The notes beneath the pieces were generated by a model, which saw only the letters and a program-made list of their open reading frames with translations, made no database searches and was not told the origin of the DNA. From Petrosia ficiformis (Eukaryota > Porifera > Demospongiae > Haplosclerida > Petrosiidae): 64,000 nt of DNA. Below are positions 14,046 through 23,575 of this stretch, piece after piece (position 1 is the first letter of the stretch; every line of letters begins with the position of its first letter). The stretch spans positions 6,235,577 to 6,299,576 of the forward strand of contig OX345644.1 in the NCBI GenBank assembly GCA_947044365.1. Reading direction: 5' to 3'. Position numbers and translations under genes: made by a program.

Positions 14046-14670
14046 CACCTGAGGCAATGGAAAAATGAAAATGAGAGTTGCCTCAAGTGGGATTCGAACC
14101 CACGACACTCTGTACTCCGGACAGATGCTCTACCAACTGGTACATGTACATATCTCACTGGTATCATTAGTAGTAAGTCTTGTAGACATTGTAACATGTC
14201 TTCAGCTAAATCACTTATATGATTTCTAACTGATTTTATGAACTGAAGAAATTTGTAACATAATCGACTCCTCACTGATGGGTTTTCATTATGTAATCCT
14301 CTATGATCTAAAAACCCTGTCTATGAAGAAAAGTAAAAAATACATGTACATGTATATGTACATTGTACTTACAACATTATACATGATGTTTCAGGAGATG
14401 TAGAAAGAAAGAAAGAAATGGGATTCGAACCCATAACACTCTGTATGTACATTGTACATGTAGTTATATGCAAGTACATGTAATAATACATGTATACAGA
14501 TGTACATACACATACATGTACATGTAATAATACACATATACAGATGTACATACACATACATGTACATGTGTATTAATTATTAATAAATGCATAACAAACC
14601 AAAACTGATGGTATATATCGAGTACAAGATATAAAAAACTTATCATGTCTTGTGATGACATCATAGTACT

Positions 14671-14732
<62 letters not shown>

Positions 14733-17700
14733 CATACATGTATATCATGATAGTAATGACTTTAAAATATAAGTACTATTCATGTAAATGTACTGGTACT
14801 ATAATACATGTACAAATACTATAGTTCATGTACATGTACACGTAATATATACATGTACATGTATATGCACAATGTACATGTACATGTACTATAGACATGT
14901 ACATGTGCATGTACAATGTACATGTATTATAGTACCAGTACATTTACATGAATAATATGTGCATGTACAATGTACATGTACTACCTGTAAAATGACTGCC
15001 ATGTGAGTGTGAAGTGATACTTGACTATTAATAATCTATAAAAATATAATAAATGTTGTGTGAGAGGAGCCAGAGACAGAGAGAGGAAGGGAGAAGACAT
15101 TATAAAGGGGAGTATAATGTGATCACTTACAAGGCTCATCATTTGGTAAAATGGTGTTTCTGGATTACCAGCAGAACCAAACAACTGAGAAATAATACAA
15201 GTATTGATGGATTCATTATATCTATCATTATATATCCATCCATTCATCCATCTTTCCATTCATCCGTCGGTCTGTCTGTCCGTCCGTCCGTTCGTCCATC
15301 CATTCATCTATCCATCCATCCATCCATCCATCTGTCCACTGAATATTAATTTACTTTTTCAAAATAATTATCACCAATATAATAAAAGACTTGTAAAGCT
15401 AATTCTATATTCATAAATGATTCATTTTCTAGATTAGCCAGAGTACTGCTTAACAATGTCTGAACAACACTTATCGTCAATGAAGGGTCCTAATAGATTA
15501 GAAATAAGACAACAATTATACATATACATGTATATGAACATGTACACACACACACACACACACACGTATAGTTGTATACATATACATGTACATGTACATG
15601 TACATGTATATATAATACGGTACAATACATTACTCAGTAGTTTCATTTCTGCACTAGTAGTTCAACAGTAGTTTTGACAGTAATTACTATGCTATACTGA
15701 CAGTAGAACTAAGGTAATTACTGTTACTGTATAGTGACATTTTATTGACATATACTGTATATAATAGTATACATACCAGTTGTGCAATGTTATCAAATAG
15801 AACTTTGAGTCGACTACGATATTCGATAAACAAAGCCTCATCTTCACCCTATACAATGTAATTTATATGTAAGAATACTAAAAATTTAACAACTATTACA
15901 TTGTATATCCACTGTACATCTGTCTATCTGCAATTATGTGTACATGTACACAGGTACGTGTAACGTTGTGGGTTGTACATTTGTGTACGTGCACACAGGT
16001 ATACATGTATGTAACGTTGTGGGTAGTATATGTACATACATGTACATGTGCATTGTGTACATGTGCACATACATTTGTGTACATGTACATGTACATGTAA
16101 TTCTGTATGTAAATATTATATTTAATATAATACCTGATTTGTAAAGTTATAGCTTTCATCGTATTTTAACTTAGAAATCACTCCATAGAGAAGTGTCTGA
16201 GAAAGAGAGAGATACATGTACAGATCATCAAACATTTCTCAAACCATGTACAGTATGTACAGTACATGTACATGTAATTAATATAAATGTACATGTACAT
16301 GTACAATTGTACATCTACATGTACAGTACAGTACCTGTATGTTTTGCTTTTTGTCTTCAGAGAGATTGGTTTGATGCTGAACAAAACACAAAGAGAACAA
16401 GATATTAATAATGGCATTTTCACTTATCATCATCTTAATGTAGATGTAATAAAATATACTTCACTGAGTTTACATATGAATGTATATATACATATGTATG
16501 TACATGTACGTGTATGTACATGTACATGTGTATGTACATGTATTATATATTTGTACATGTTATATTATATACATGTCTGGAGTACAGAGTGTCATAGGTT
16601 CGAATCCCACCTGAGGCAACTCTCATTTTCATTTTTCTATTGCCTCAGGTGTCTTTCTTTCTTTCTTTCTTTCTTTCTTTCCTTCTACATCTCCGATTAC
16701 ATGTACCTTGAGAATAATGACATAGTTAGTTGCAAAGGCAATCACATTTTCAGATACACCATCATCCTCATCATTCAGAAAACTATAGGGGAATAGATAT
16801 ATAGGTAGGAAGAGACCAATCAGATTACAGAGAAATAGACACAGGAAGAGACCAATCGGATGTCACTTCCCTATTTTACATTATTTGCTGTCGTATACTT
16901 GAAATGTACTGTACATTCCAATCATGTACATGTACATGTATGTCTTTTGGAATAATTATCAGAATCCATATCACAGACTTACAAGTGCAAGTGATGAATT
17001 TCAAATTCAGTTATTAATTAGCTCAGCTCCAGTACAAACCTTTAACTTTTATACAATATATATATCACAGATCAATGGAGACAATATTAATTACTTTTAT
17101 TAAAACACGACCGATACAATACTTCATCATCACAGAATGATATGTGATATTTCCATTTAATTACCGTAACATGTAAGGTAGTTTTGATTCAATGGCACTC
17201 AAGCATATGTGACTATTCTCTTGATCGCCCAGTTTTAATAACCTGAATAATAATTAATAATTGTATACATGTACAAGTTATTATATGTGTACTCATATTA
17301 CATGTATACATACATACATACATACATACAGTATACATACATACATGTACATACATACATACATACACATGTACATACATACATACATACATACATACAT
17401 GTGTACATACATACATACATACATGTTTGTATACATAATTATATACATACATACATACATACATACATGTGTACATACATACATGTAGATACATACATAT
17501 ATACATACATTGAATTTGTGTACATAAATTTACACATACTTGTTATAAGTTGTGAGCAGTCCCATTCCTATACCATTAACGAGTTTAGACATCTTAATTT
17601 GAAATTCAATATCATCATCACCCTAGTGTGTACATGTACATGTACATATGTGTATATTGTACGTGTATATGTACATTGTATCATTGTATAATATATACAT

Positions 17701-20700
17701 GTACATTGTACATGTACATACATGTACATGTACATGTATGTACATTGTGCACATGCGCAAATAAATATACATGTACATGGACATTGCTTTCATGCTTTCA
17801 ACAGAACATTAGACTCTTTGCAGTTCCTACAGGTAATACGTTTGATCAAAAAACCTTTGTACATGTAAACCTAATAAGGATATCATTATATAACTCTAGG
17901 AAATGTTTCAGCTCACCTCATTTCGTACACTAGTAAGTATTTGAGAAGATTCCAATACTTCAACTAGTGTCTCTATTAATTGTAACTTGGCCAGTGGCTC
18001 CATACCTACAAATATATATACCCATATCACTTATCAGAAAGTTGGTGAGTCTCTGTACATATATATATACACAGGTGGTACTTTACCTTTACTTAAAATA
18101 TCATGAAGACATTCAGCTGCACTCTCTCTTAGTGTTACTATACAGAAATACTTGAGAAGTAAACTATAACATAAGAAAAACAATGAATATAATTAATAAA
18201 GCTACATCAATATGCATATAGGACGCTCATTACTTCATTAAACAGCTTCTCTTCAAATATTTGGTATAATTCAGCATTTACTCCCACATTGCTTTTAAAG
18301 GACGCTGCACCTTTCTCTGTGCCTTGCGTAATTCATGATGTCTGCTAACACAAGAGTCACATGACCTCAATCTTTTTTTTGATCCAAATACATACACGTG
18401 CTTTTGGTTGTAGTAGGGGGTGTGGCATCCAATTAATTAATATAGAGGAGAAGCCCAGCTAACAACTGAGATATAGATTCTCGTGCGCGCACATAGACGT
18501 TTGATGTGCACAATACTAACTGATATATATATATATAGAGAAAGAAGCCCATCTAACAGGCGGTATTAAGCTAGTTTACTATAATTGTAGTTCAACCAAA
18601 TATCCTAATTAATGCCCTTCGTTTTCAAAATTCTGGCTGGAGGGAACGCCATTGTTATTCTGCTAATTCGTATTGGAAACAGAGATACATGTATAACGTG
18701 AAGTATATTCATAAATAACTATTTTGTTTGCTTGCTGTAAAGGTTTTGCAAAACCTATATAGTCTGGCATCAATGACATCGACACCATCAAACATAACGT
18801 GAGAATAGTCTATCTTTGCATCAGTTGGATTGCGTTTTACCAATCAGTTTTCAGAATTTTATCATAATTCAACGGATGCAACTCAAGGCTTTGGATCATT
18901 ATGTGAACCCAGCCTAATGAGCAGTTCAATAGACGTTTTGTAAAATACTAAAATACTATATTATACATGTACCTGATAAATCTATCATTAGCTATAAGTT
19001 TGATATCCATCCATGATACATAATGACCTATTACATCCATTGTTAATGACATTGCTTCATGATCTATTTCTTCATAAGTAGTCTTATGAATAGGAATTAG
19101 TATGGATTAATGAATGAATGGGAATTAGTATGGATTAATGAATGAATAGGAATTGGTATGGATTAATGAATGAATATTGCCAGTGTCTTGCTACATGTAC
19201 ATGCAGCTGCAATTGAGTGTTTAGAGACCACCTCAAAATGACAAGATATTATACAAACAGCAATACATGTACATGCACATGTACATGTACGTGCACATGT
19301 ACATGTACACGTACATGTACATATACATGTACATGTACAAGGTGGATTGTTTACCAGAATCTGAAACCAGGATTCTACTAGTTCAGATACACAAGTGTCT
19401 CTCATATGATCTTTAATGACTGCATTACGAAGATTATCCTAATATCAAAACAAACATAATTATTTATTTATCATTTGAAAATCAGCATCAGTACAGTATA
19501 TTACAGTACATTATGGACAGGTACAGTACAGTACAGCACAGCACAATACTAGTACTGTATAGTAAGGTACATTATGGACAGGTACAGCACAGCACAATAC
19601 TAGTACTGTATATTACAGTACATTATGGACAGGTACAGCACAGCACAATACTAGTACTGTATAGTAAGGTACATTATGGACAGGTACAGCACAGCACAAT
19701 ACTAGTACTGTATATTACAGTACATTATGGACAAGTACAGTACAGTACAATACTAGTACTGTATAGTAAGGTACATTATGGACAGGTACAGCACAGCACA
19801 ATACTAGTACTGTATATTACAGTACATTATGGACAGGTACAGTACAGTACAGTACGATACTAGTACTGTATAGTAAGGTACATTATGGACAGGTACAGCA
19901 CAGCACAATACTAGTACTGTATATTACAGTACATTATGGACAGGTACAGTACAGTACAGTACGATACTAGTACTGTATAGTAAGGTACATTATGGACAGG
20001 TACAGCACAGCACAATACTAGTACTGTATAGTAAGGTACATTATGGACAGGTACAGCACAGCACAATACTAGTACTGTATAGTAAGGTACATTATGGACA
20101 GGTACAGCACAGCACAATACTAGTACTGTATATTACAGTACATTATGGACAGGTACAGCACAGCACAATACTAGTACTGTATATTACAGTACATTATGGA
20201 CAGGTACAGTACAGTACAGCACAATACTAGTACTGTATAGTAAGGTACATTATGGACAGGTACAGTACAGTACAGTAAAATACTAGTACTGTATATTACA
20301 GTACATTATGGACAGGTACAGCACAGCACAGCACAATACTAGTACTGTATATTACAGTACATTATGGACAGGTACAGTACAGTACAGCACAATACTAGTA
20401 CTGTATAGTAAGGTACATTATGGACAGGTACAGTACAGCACAGCACAATACTAGTACTGTATATTACAGTACATTATGGACAGGTACAGTACAGCACAAT
20501 ACTAGTACTGTATATTACAGTACATTATGGACAGGTACAGTACAGTACAGCACAATACTAGTACTGTATATTACAGTACATTATGGACAGGTACAGTACA
20601 GCACAGCACAATACTAGTACTGTATATTACAGTACATACATGTATTACAATATGAAAGGCAATACTTGCTCAACAGTCAACAATTTCTATTTTTTATTAT

Positions 20701-20907
20701 TATTAGTTGATGTAGTATAAAAAGATAAGAATGATCGATTGTTATACACATGTATAATAACCTCTTGTGTATGCACTACTTCTCTATCCACAATTTCATC
20801 ATCTATTGCTAAAAGTATACGCAGGTACAAATCCACAGTCCAAATACTAGCATCATGTTCAATAATGCTCAATATATCCATGAAGAAGCTAGGCCACTGA
20901 GAGAGAC

Positions 20908-20939
<32 letters not shown>

Positions 20940-23241
20940 GGAAGGAGAGAGGTAAGGAAAGAGAGGATGGCTCTTTGGGTTAATCAAAATATTGAAACTA
21001 ACCTTTGCAGGATAATCGTTAACAAATGTAAGAGCAATGATTTGTGCCATTTTATTTTTTATAAAAGGTTTGTCAGAAACTCCATCCTGTACATGTACAT
21101 AGACAATCACTAAATTACATGTACATGTACATGTACATATATGTACACACACATGTACATTTCAACAAAATTGTAATCAACAGTACATGTACATGTAAAC
21201 AAGTACATGTAAAATACATACAAATATACATGTACATATACTACATTAGTGCTGCCACGATATGGAAATTTTCCATGTCATATGTCATGGCAGTTTATGT
21301 CACGATATGACATATGTCATGACATAAACACTAAAATATATGTTATGTACTATATTGTTTTTATGCCACATTGAATAAGATTCTAGTTGCTTAGCTTGCT
21401 TTTCATCGTCTTTGGAGTGTTTCCTTTCTTTCTCTACTTCCTTGAAAGCTAAAAGATGTTGTTATTGAAGATGGTAGGTCTGGTTAGAAGTGTTTTCAGA
21501 GTACACAATCGACGATCGACAAATCCTACAAAAAACTTTATCTTTGACAAGCTTTCCCATGGAGTCTTTCTTGAAACTGAAGTGAATCCACGCTTTACTC
21601 TAAGCTTGAGGATGAGTATATAAATTTTCTTCCTGATATACGACCTCACTACACTCTGCCATCTTTCATGTGTTAAACTTGCATGGGCGTGACTACACAA
21701 ATTAATTGCCACACCCTTTTGTATCGATATAAATAAATTTCGCGATATGATATATCGTGCACAGTTATGTCGCAATATACGATATATCGTTATATTGTGG
21801 CAGCCCTATACTACATCATGTTCATGTCAACAAAAAAAAATGTAAAAAATGTATATGGAGTATAGCATTTACAACTACATGTACATGTACATGTACATAA
21901 GATGTACTACTAATACATGTACAGGTATATATGTATATATGATATACCTGAGGAGGTTGCAGCCATAAAAGTAGTACTTTTCGCATCGTAAGAATATCTT
22001 CAGCATTATTCAATGCATGTCTACATGTATATACATAAACATGTACAAGTACATGTACATGCATGTATATACATGTAAATATACATGTATGTAATTACAT
22101 GTACACACAGTATCGTGATAGATTTTAAACGTAATATGTCAGGTACTATATTAGTATAGTAATATCGTCTATATACCTTGTTCGAACATGGTGCTCAAGA
22201 ACTTGTAGACAGAAAAACCGAGCATGGTCATCTCTGCAATAAAGAATGTCATAAAAGAAGGATGAAGTAAGATACTCACTTGTGAATCCTCTCAGAGAAA
22301 TCAGTGGCACAAAGCTTCCAACCCTCAGTAGAGGTACGCAAATGATCAAAGTACTGTAACACCTTTATAATTAAAGTAATTAATAAAATTAATATCAGGA
22401 CAAAATGATGATCCGAATCCGATGACTTTAACATTATACTTAGTGTTGTATTAGTTTGACAAAAATGACTACTTTTAGTTATAGTTATAGTATGCCTGGT
22501 TTCTCATGAAAACTTTTAGTTTAGTTATAGTTTAATTAACTAACGTAATATTGGGCTTACTAAAAGAGTTTTAGTTAACTAACTAAAAGTGCCAATTATT
22601 AGCCAATTTTCATTTTATTTTTTGTTAAAAATAGACTTGTAATTTAGTTATAATTTAGTTAACTAAAAGTCAAAATGCCTTACTAAAAGGGGTTTAGTTA
22701 TAGTTATTACAATAGACTTGTAATTTAGTTATAGTTTAGTTACATGTAACTACATGTGTAGAACAACACTAATTATAGTGTATAGTTTATTGTCATAAGT
22801 TAAAACAATAATGCATTTTCTAATAAGTCATAAATCTTTGTTGAAGTAGTACTATACATGTACATGTATTTATAGGAAGGGTGTTGTATATGACAAAAAG
22901 ACAAGGATATAGACAATGCATTCAATATTTGCACATAATGGTGAAGTTTAAATATGATAATACATTGTATATGTACATGTATAGTACTGGTATGGAGGAG
23001 AAATTCACCATTGTTTACATTGTGTCATGAGGGTAATTGCACATTTACATATGAACTTAGTAACTCATAGTAAAACGTGCAAACAACCATAGTCACTCAA
23101 CCATAGTCACTCAACCATGTTCATTGTATACAACACAATACATATAGTTGTAAAATGTTACCGACTTATAAACAAACTCACTAGTTGCCTGTCTTCTTGA
23201 CTGCATCCATCATATAATCCCCTGAGACAATTATCATCCAT
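5881..23241 (-). CDS. XPOT: Exportin-T (tRNA exportin), complete, 34 exons
   Basis: Karyopherin-beta family receptor that carries mature tRNA out of the nucleus with RanGTP. Exons (minus, GT-AG): 23241-23182, 22362-22280, 22233-22177, 22020-21948, 21086-21003, 20896-20762, 19438-19355, 19082-18973, 18163-18087, 18005-17917, 17622-17540, 17242-17165, 16782-16707, 16376-16335, 16196-16134, 15848-15777, 15489-15355, 15184-15131, 15035-14985, 14668-14600, 14320-14159, 13438-13340, 11962-11894, 11323-11250, 10739-10670, 10282-10124, 9676-9524, 9189-9096, 9030-8966, 8632-8584, 7516-7404, 7300-7253, 6760-6689, 5991-5881. They total 2913 nt, exactly 970 codons plus stop, close to vertebrate exportin-T. 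Diagnostic segments include FFCLQVLEHHV, VDLYLRILLAIDDEIVDREV, GHYVSWMDIKLIANDRF, GFLDHRGL and HLHSGVRQYLHRMIICLGDE. The start MDDNCLRGLYDG resembles the family N-terminus. The final exon reads through a GTTTGT donor-like site to TAA, so a slightly different C-terminus is possible. Introns are inflated by minisatellites, SINEs and MITEs. Confidence 0.95.
6820..7245. repeat. 36-bp minisatellite, about 12 copies, in an exportin-T intron
   Basis: The unit runs ACATTACGATAGTGCAGTAC then TGTATACAGTACAATA and repeats with little variation (ACAATA/ATAATA, one GTGCTG). The core GTACTGTATACAGTAC is a perfect palindrome. Because 36 is divisible by 3, both strands show long spurious open frames. The array starts within about 8 bp of the donor of the exon at 7300-7253. 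Confidence 0.93.
8038..8208. mobile_element. Foldback MITE-like element
   Basis: TAGAACACACTTTAC at the left mirrors GTGTGTTCTA at the right, with further pairing through TTTTAATGTAGCA against TGCTACATTGAAA. A second inner hairpin pairs ACATAATGCACGAGCC with GGCGAGTGCGTTATGT. Most of the 171 bases could fold on themselves. No coding potential. Confidence 0.6.
9305..9480. repeat. (CA)n/(CACATAGA)n microsatellite in an exportin-T intron
   Basis: Long run of CACACA, ACACATAG and ACACACAT words lying just upstream (coding sense) of the acceptor for the exon at 9189-9096. Apparent open frames on the minus strand are C-V-Y repeats only. Confidence 0.85.
9711..9907. mobile_element. MITE with TGTCAATAAAA termini, TA-flanked, about 197 bp
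   Basis: Left end TGTCAATAAAAAGTCA and right end TGACATTTTATTGACA are inverted repeats flanked by TATA on both sides, as in Tc1/mariner-type MITEs. Related copies lie at 13528-13722, 15618-15750 (5'-truncated) and 40925-41050 (partial, inverted). Confidence 0.75.
10750..10900. repeat. ACATGTACATAC-type microsatellite
   Basis: Tandem TACATG/TACACA words in the exportin-T intron upstream of the exon at 10739-10670. Frames on both strands read only as M-Y-V-H-T repeats. Confidence 0.85.
11040..11190. repeat. Short tandem repeat AAAATAAGCAGCCACAATGG
   Basis: A roughly 24-bp unit (AAAATAAGCAGCCACAATGG plus CTTAG) occurs five or so times with decay at the edges, starting as more divergent copies near 10970. 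It lies inside an exportin-T intron. Confidence 0.7.
11404..11552 (+). mobile_element. tRNA-derived SINE, copy 1 (tRNA-like head 11426-11498)
   Basis: The head folds as a tRNA cloverleaf: acceptor GCCTTGG with CTGAGGC, D arm GCTC/GAGC, anticodon stem TCTGT/ACAGA, T arm GTGGGTTCGAATCCCAC. Box A (TAGCTCAGTTGGTAGAGC) and box B (GGTTCGAATCC) of a Pol III promoter are intact. The anticodon loop CTGGAGT would read GGA (Ser), but the variable arm is far too short for a Ser tRNA. A shared body (CTCTCATTTTCA, CCATTGCCTCAGGTG) and a (TTTC)n tail follow. Related copies lie at 13994-14138, 14403-14455, 16575-16690, 27899-28023 and 28095-28272. Confidence 0.88.
12060..12630. repeat. About 37-bp minisatellite, roughly 15 copies, in an exportin-T intron
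   Basis: The unit TTCTACTAGTGGAAATGTAC followed by TTAAATACAAGTACAAG repeats through the intron, with length variants missing the TTCTA or with an extra GTACATG. ACTAGT and GTACTTAAGTAC cores are palindromic. Confidence 0.92.
12979..13156 (+). mobile_element. 178-bp MITE with AGTTCNTGGTCTGTTT termini
   Basis: Left end AGTTCCTGGTCTGTTT and right end AAACAGACCATGAACT are inverted repeats with one mismatch in 16. The interior includes GAGAATATTAAAATGCTCGC and CTAATAAGGACATCATTAAC. Related or partial copies lie at 17805-17900, 31415-31590, 36040-36560 (tandem) and 41288-41372. Confidence 0.8.
13160..13260. repeat. ACATTATATTAT tandem repeat
   Basis: A 12- to 13-bp unit TATACATTATAT repeats about eight times directly after the 178-bp MITE. 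Confidence 0.9.
13528..13722. mobile_element. TGTCAATAAAA-family MITE, second copy
   Basis: Closely matches the element at 9711-9907 (CACCATACAGTA, GTAGTTTCATTTCTGCACTA, AGTTTTGACAGTAATT), with a few bases lost near the right terminus. Confidence 0.75.
13994..14138 (-). mobile_element. tRNA-derived SINE, copy 2 (5' truncated)
   Basis: Reverse-strand copy carrying TTGGTAGAGC, an anticodon-loop equivalent CCGGAGT, the box B region and a long (TTTC)n tail. Its 5' end stops about 20 bp from the donor of the exportin-T exon 14320-14159. A further decayed fragment, mainly box B plus tail, lies at 14403-14455. Confidence 0.85.
14670..14730. repeat. (AG)n microsatellite at an exportin-T splice acceptor
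   Basis: On the coding strand this is a (CT)n run that serves as the polypyrimidine tract of the acceptor for the exon starting at 14668 (CTCTCTAG then TACTATGATG). Confidence 0.8.
16575..16690 (+). mobile_element. tRNA-derived SINE, copy 3 (5' truncated)
   Basis: Begins within the anticodon arm (CTGGAGTACAGAGTGTC), keeps box B (GGTTCGAATCC), the CCTCAGGTG body and a (TTTC)n tail, and ends about 20 bp from the donor of the exportin-T exon 16782-16707. Confidence 0.85.
17300..17515. repeat. (CATA)n microsatellite
   Basis: Runs of CATACATA with interspersed CATGTA words in an exportin-T intron; six-frame open frames here are Y-I-H-T or M-Y-V-C repeats. Confidence 0.9.
18174..18966. other. Exportin-T intron without recognised coding sequence
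   Basis: About 790 bases between two exportin-T exons, less simple-repeat-rich than the other large introns. No exon, RNA or terminal inverted repeat was recognised here. Confidence 0.5.
19495..20640. repeat. 51-bp minisatellite, about 22 copies, two alternating subtypes
   Basis: The unit TACATTATGGACAGGTACAG, then CACAGCACAATACTAGTACT, then GTATATTACAG repeats across an exportin-T intron. Subtype A carries TATAGTAAGG and subtype B TATATTACAG. In order the copies read B then ABABABABAAABBABBABBBB, so the first half alternates as a higher-order dimer. Unit length is a multiple of 3, giving spurious open frames on both strands. ACTAGT and GTACAGTAC cores are palindromic. Confidence 0.92.
21247..21808. 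mobile_element. hAT-like MITE, 562 bp, perfect 8-bp target duplication
   Basis: Left end TAGTGCTGCCACGATAT pairs with right end ATATTGTGGCAGCCCTA, and the element is flanked on both sides by TACTACAT (21239-21246 and 21809-21816). The interior has ATATGACATATGTCATG palindromes and a 108-codon minus-strand open frame (21449-21775) with no recognisable transposase domain. Confidence 0.88.
22441..22771. mobile_element. hAT-like MITE, TAGTGTTGT termini, 7/8 target duplication
   Basis: TAGTGTTGT at the left and ACAACACTA at the right form the inverted ends, flanked by ATTATACT (left) and ATTATAGT (right). The interior is largely TTTAGTTATAGTTTAGTTAA and similar. A relative lies at 37493-37716. 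It sits in exportin-T intron 1. Confidence 0.75.
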
Positions 23242-23575
23242 TATCTAATCACTCCAAGCTACAAAACCACAAAGACAATACTACTTGTATAGTGATGTAT
23301 TCTCATTGTTTTGTTATTGCATGTTATGTTCACTATCTATTGCTCCACTAGGAGACTTCGTTGCATCAGAAAACTTACCATTCTCAACTCCTCCTTTCTA
23401 AAAAAAACACGTGGGTGGCCGTATACTTAGCATATAGTATACGGTAAATAACAAAGTAGTTATACGGTAAATAAACGAAGTTGTATCACGTGATATATAC
23501 TGGGGCTGTCTTGCTGACATTTTCTACTGTATCCTTTCCTTGTTATTACTGAATTGTTTGTGTCTTAAAGCTGCA
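23242..23575. promoter_or_regulatory. Shared head-to-head upstream region of XPOT and GDI
   Basis: The two ATGs face away from each other with 334 bp between them, so promoters and 5' UTRs of both must lie here or overlap. No TATA box is obvious. A repeated TATACGGTAAATAA motif is present around 23430-23475. Bidirectional promoter use is inferred from spacing only. Confidence 0.55.

Noticed and set aside
19513..20617. Open frames in the 51-bp repeat region
   Set aside because: Minisatellite translation; the unit is 17 codons long and no splice or homology evidence supports coding.
21449..21775. 108-codon open frame as a transposase
   Set aside because: It lies within a hAT-like MITE but shows no BED, DDE or hATC-like motif; probably noncoding.
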